DNA from: Oxalobacteraceae bacterium UBA7693
GTDB taxonomy: Bacteria > Pseudomonadota > Gammaproteobacteria > Burkholderiales > Burkholderiaceae_D
Length of the DNA stretch: 7,038 bases
Assembly: GCA_002482715.1 (NCBI GenBank)
Contig: DLGN01000064.1
Span: 2,294 to 9,331, forward strand
Direction: 5' to 3'
Position 1 is the first letter of the stretch, and each line of letters opens with the position of its first letter. Of the stretch, positions 6,207-7,038 are shown in pieces. A model generated the notes under the pieces. The model saw only the letters and a list, made by a program, of their open reading frames with translations. It was not told the DNA's origin and made no database searches. A program made the translations under genes and the position numbers.

Positions 6207-6220
6207 ATTGCGCACATTAC

Positions 6221-6226
6221 CATAAT
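6221..6226 (+). promoter_or_regulatory. Candidate -10 box for the M23 peptidase gene
   Basis: CATAAT matches five of six bases of the -10 consensus. It would place transcription start near 6233, about 25 nt before ATG 6258 and upstream of the ribosome binding site. No good -35 is present at 16-18 bp spacing. It lies in the 51-bp divergent interval shared with the DciA-like gene, so the two promoters may overlap. Confidence 0.3.
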
Positions 6227-6243
6227 TTAAACTTGTTGATCAC

Positions 6244-6249
6244 GGAGGT
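6244..6249 (+). promoter_or_regulatory. Strong ribosome binding site fixing the M23 start
   Basis: GGAGGT, a near-perfect anti-16S match, ends 8 nt before ATG 6258. The in-frame TAA at 6249-6251 excludes any start further upstream. Confidence 0.85.
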
Positions 6250-6257
6250 AACGGTTA

Positions 6258-7038
6258 ATGCAAGTCATTATCATGCATTCACGATTGACCCAGGCAAAGT
6301 CAGTGACTTTGTCATCGACACATCTGATCATTTTTCTGTCGGTTTTTACGTTGCTAGCATTGCTAGCTTCATTTTCACTTATGAATCTATTCGCAAGGTT
6401 TGCGGATGGCGAATCTGGCTGGATTAGAAATATTTTACCGCAGACTATGCTAGTCTCAAGCGCGGGTTCTTTGAGTAGTAACGATAAATATTTGAAAGAA
6501 AATTTGGCAGCAATGGCGGTCAAAATTGGTGAAATGCAAGCACAGTTAATTCGCTTAGATGCACTCGGAGAGCGAGTTCAGGGATTGGCTGGCGTGAAGC
6601 CAGAAGAGTTTAATTTCAAAGAGCTGCCTGGCCGAGGCGGCGCAGAAGTGTTGAATGATGTGCCGAAATCAGATTTAAATTTACAAGATTTCCAAGCTTC
6701 TTTAGATGCATTATCAAAAGATCTTAGTTATCGCTCTGATTATTTGAATGTAGTTGAGTCGAAGTTAATGAGCTTTAAGCTGCAAGCAAAATTATTGCCT
6801 ACAATTGTTCCGGTCAATGTTGGTTATAACGCCTCCACTTTTGGTCGCCGGCTGGATCCATTTTCCGGTCGTACTGCTTTTCATGAAGGATTGGATTTCT
6901 CCGCGCCTAACGGAACGCCAATTGTTGCTGCTGCTGGTGGCGTGGTCATCTCCGCCGAATACCATCCTGAGTTCGGTAATATGCTGGAAATTGATCATGG
7001 TGGCGATATGATGACGCGTTACGCACATGCGTCGAAGT
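6258..7038 (+). CDS. Membrane-anchored M23 family (LytM/peptidase) protein, 3' truncated by window edge
   Basis: Probable periplasmic peptidoglycan endopeptidase, or activator of one, held in the inner membrane. The frame is open from ATG 6258 to the window end (260 codons, beginning MQVIIMHSRLTQAKSVTL). About 22-45 is one hydrophobic segment (HLIIFLSVFTLLALLASFSL) after a basic tail, which fits a signal anchor. A helical, probably coiled-coil region (about 75-113, with NDKYLKENLAAMAVKIGEMQ) and a second helix (about 139-180) follow. The M23 domain begins near 186 and shows FGRRLDPFSGRTAFHEGLDF, whose HxxxD gives zinc ligands His209 and Asp213, then GTPIVAAAGGVV, and YAHAS with His257. The final HxH zinc motif would lie beyond the window, so catalytic competence cannot be judged. 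Burkholderiales often carry such a gene between lpxC and secA; secA may follow (inference). Confidence 0.93.
   Translation, partial: MQVIIMHSRLTQAKSVTLSSTHLIIFLSVFTLLALLASFSLMNLFARFADGESGWIRNILPQTMLVSSAGSLSSNDKYLKENLAAMAVKIGEMQAQLIRLDALGERVQGLAGVKPEEFNFKELPGRGGAEVLNDVPKSDLNLQDFQASLDALSKDLSYRSDYLNVVESKLMSFKLQAKLLPTIVPVNVGYNASTFGRRLDPFSGRTAFHEGLDFSAPNGTPIVAAAGGVVISAEYHPEFGNMLEIDHGGDMMTRYAHASK

Noticed and set aside
6295..6311. Perfect dyad CAAAGTCA-G-TGACTTTG
   Set aside because: It lies within codons 13-18 of the M23 gene with no T-run. It could be a site, but one 8-bp dyad in coding DNA is expected by chance at this scale.
6351..6367. Direct repeat TTGCTAGCA / TTGCTAGC
   Set aside because: It simply encodes Leu-Leu-Ala twice in the membrane segment of the M23 protein; codon repetition explains it.
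6188..6427. 79-codon plus-strand open frame overlapping the start of the M23 gene
   Set aside because: It is in another frame and ignores the GGAGGT site at 6244-6249, which serves ATG 6258. The frame from 6258 stays open to the window end and encodes a recognisable M23 domain.

Overview
The window is the 3' end of a bacterial division and cell wall (dcw) cluster and the genes that follow it. It most likely comes from a betaproteobacterium of the order Burkholderiales. The basis is the gene order ddl-ftsQ-ftsA-ftsZ-peroxiredoxin-lpxC, then a convergent DUF721/DciA-like gene and a forward M23 peptidase gene. The sequence style of FtsZ (C-terminal YDIPAFLRKQAD) and LpxC also fits. The base composition is only moderately GC-rich, lower than in many Burkholderiales; an Oxalobacteraceae-like source is a guess from protein style, not a demonstrated assignment.

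Layout. Bases 1-374 hold the 3' end of D-Ala-D-Ala ligase. Then come ftsQ (405-1178), a 148-bp stop-rich spacer with short repeats, ftsA (1327-2559), a 181-bp leader with a good promoter and a long hairpin, and ftsZ (2741-3937). A strong terminator (3969-4004) closes the division genes. A Prx5-type peroxiredoxin (4104-4610) follows as its own unit with its own terminator (4641-4673). lpxC (4745-5680) has a perfect -10 box so close to its ATG that its mRNA may be leaderless. A DUF721/DciA-like gene lies on the minus strand (5712-6206) and converges on lpxC. The last gene, on the plus strand, encodes a membrane-anchored M23 peptidase. It starts at 6258 behind a strong Shine-Dalgarno site and runs off the window end. 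No stretch of more than 300 bases lacks a gene.

How the genes work together. Ddl makes the D-Ala-D-Ala dipeptide of peptidoglycan. FtsQ, FtsA and FtsZ build the divisome: FtsZ polymerises, FtsA tethers it to the membrane, and FtsQ links to the periplasmic division proteins. LpxC commits UDP-GlcNAc precursor to lipid A. The M23 protein is probably a periplasmic factor that cuts peptidoglycan or regulates cutting. The peroxiredoxin and DciA-like genes are functional outsiders (peroxide removal; replicative helicase loading).

I see no mobile element, CRISPR array, tRNA or rRNA and no clearly new system. The points most worth a second look are in the spacers: the ftsZ leader hairpin, the possible leaderless lpxC mRNA, and the repeat-bearing ftsQ-ftsA gap.
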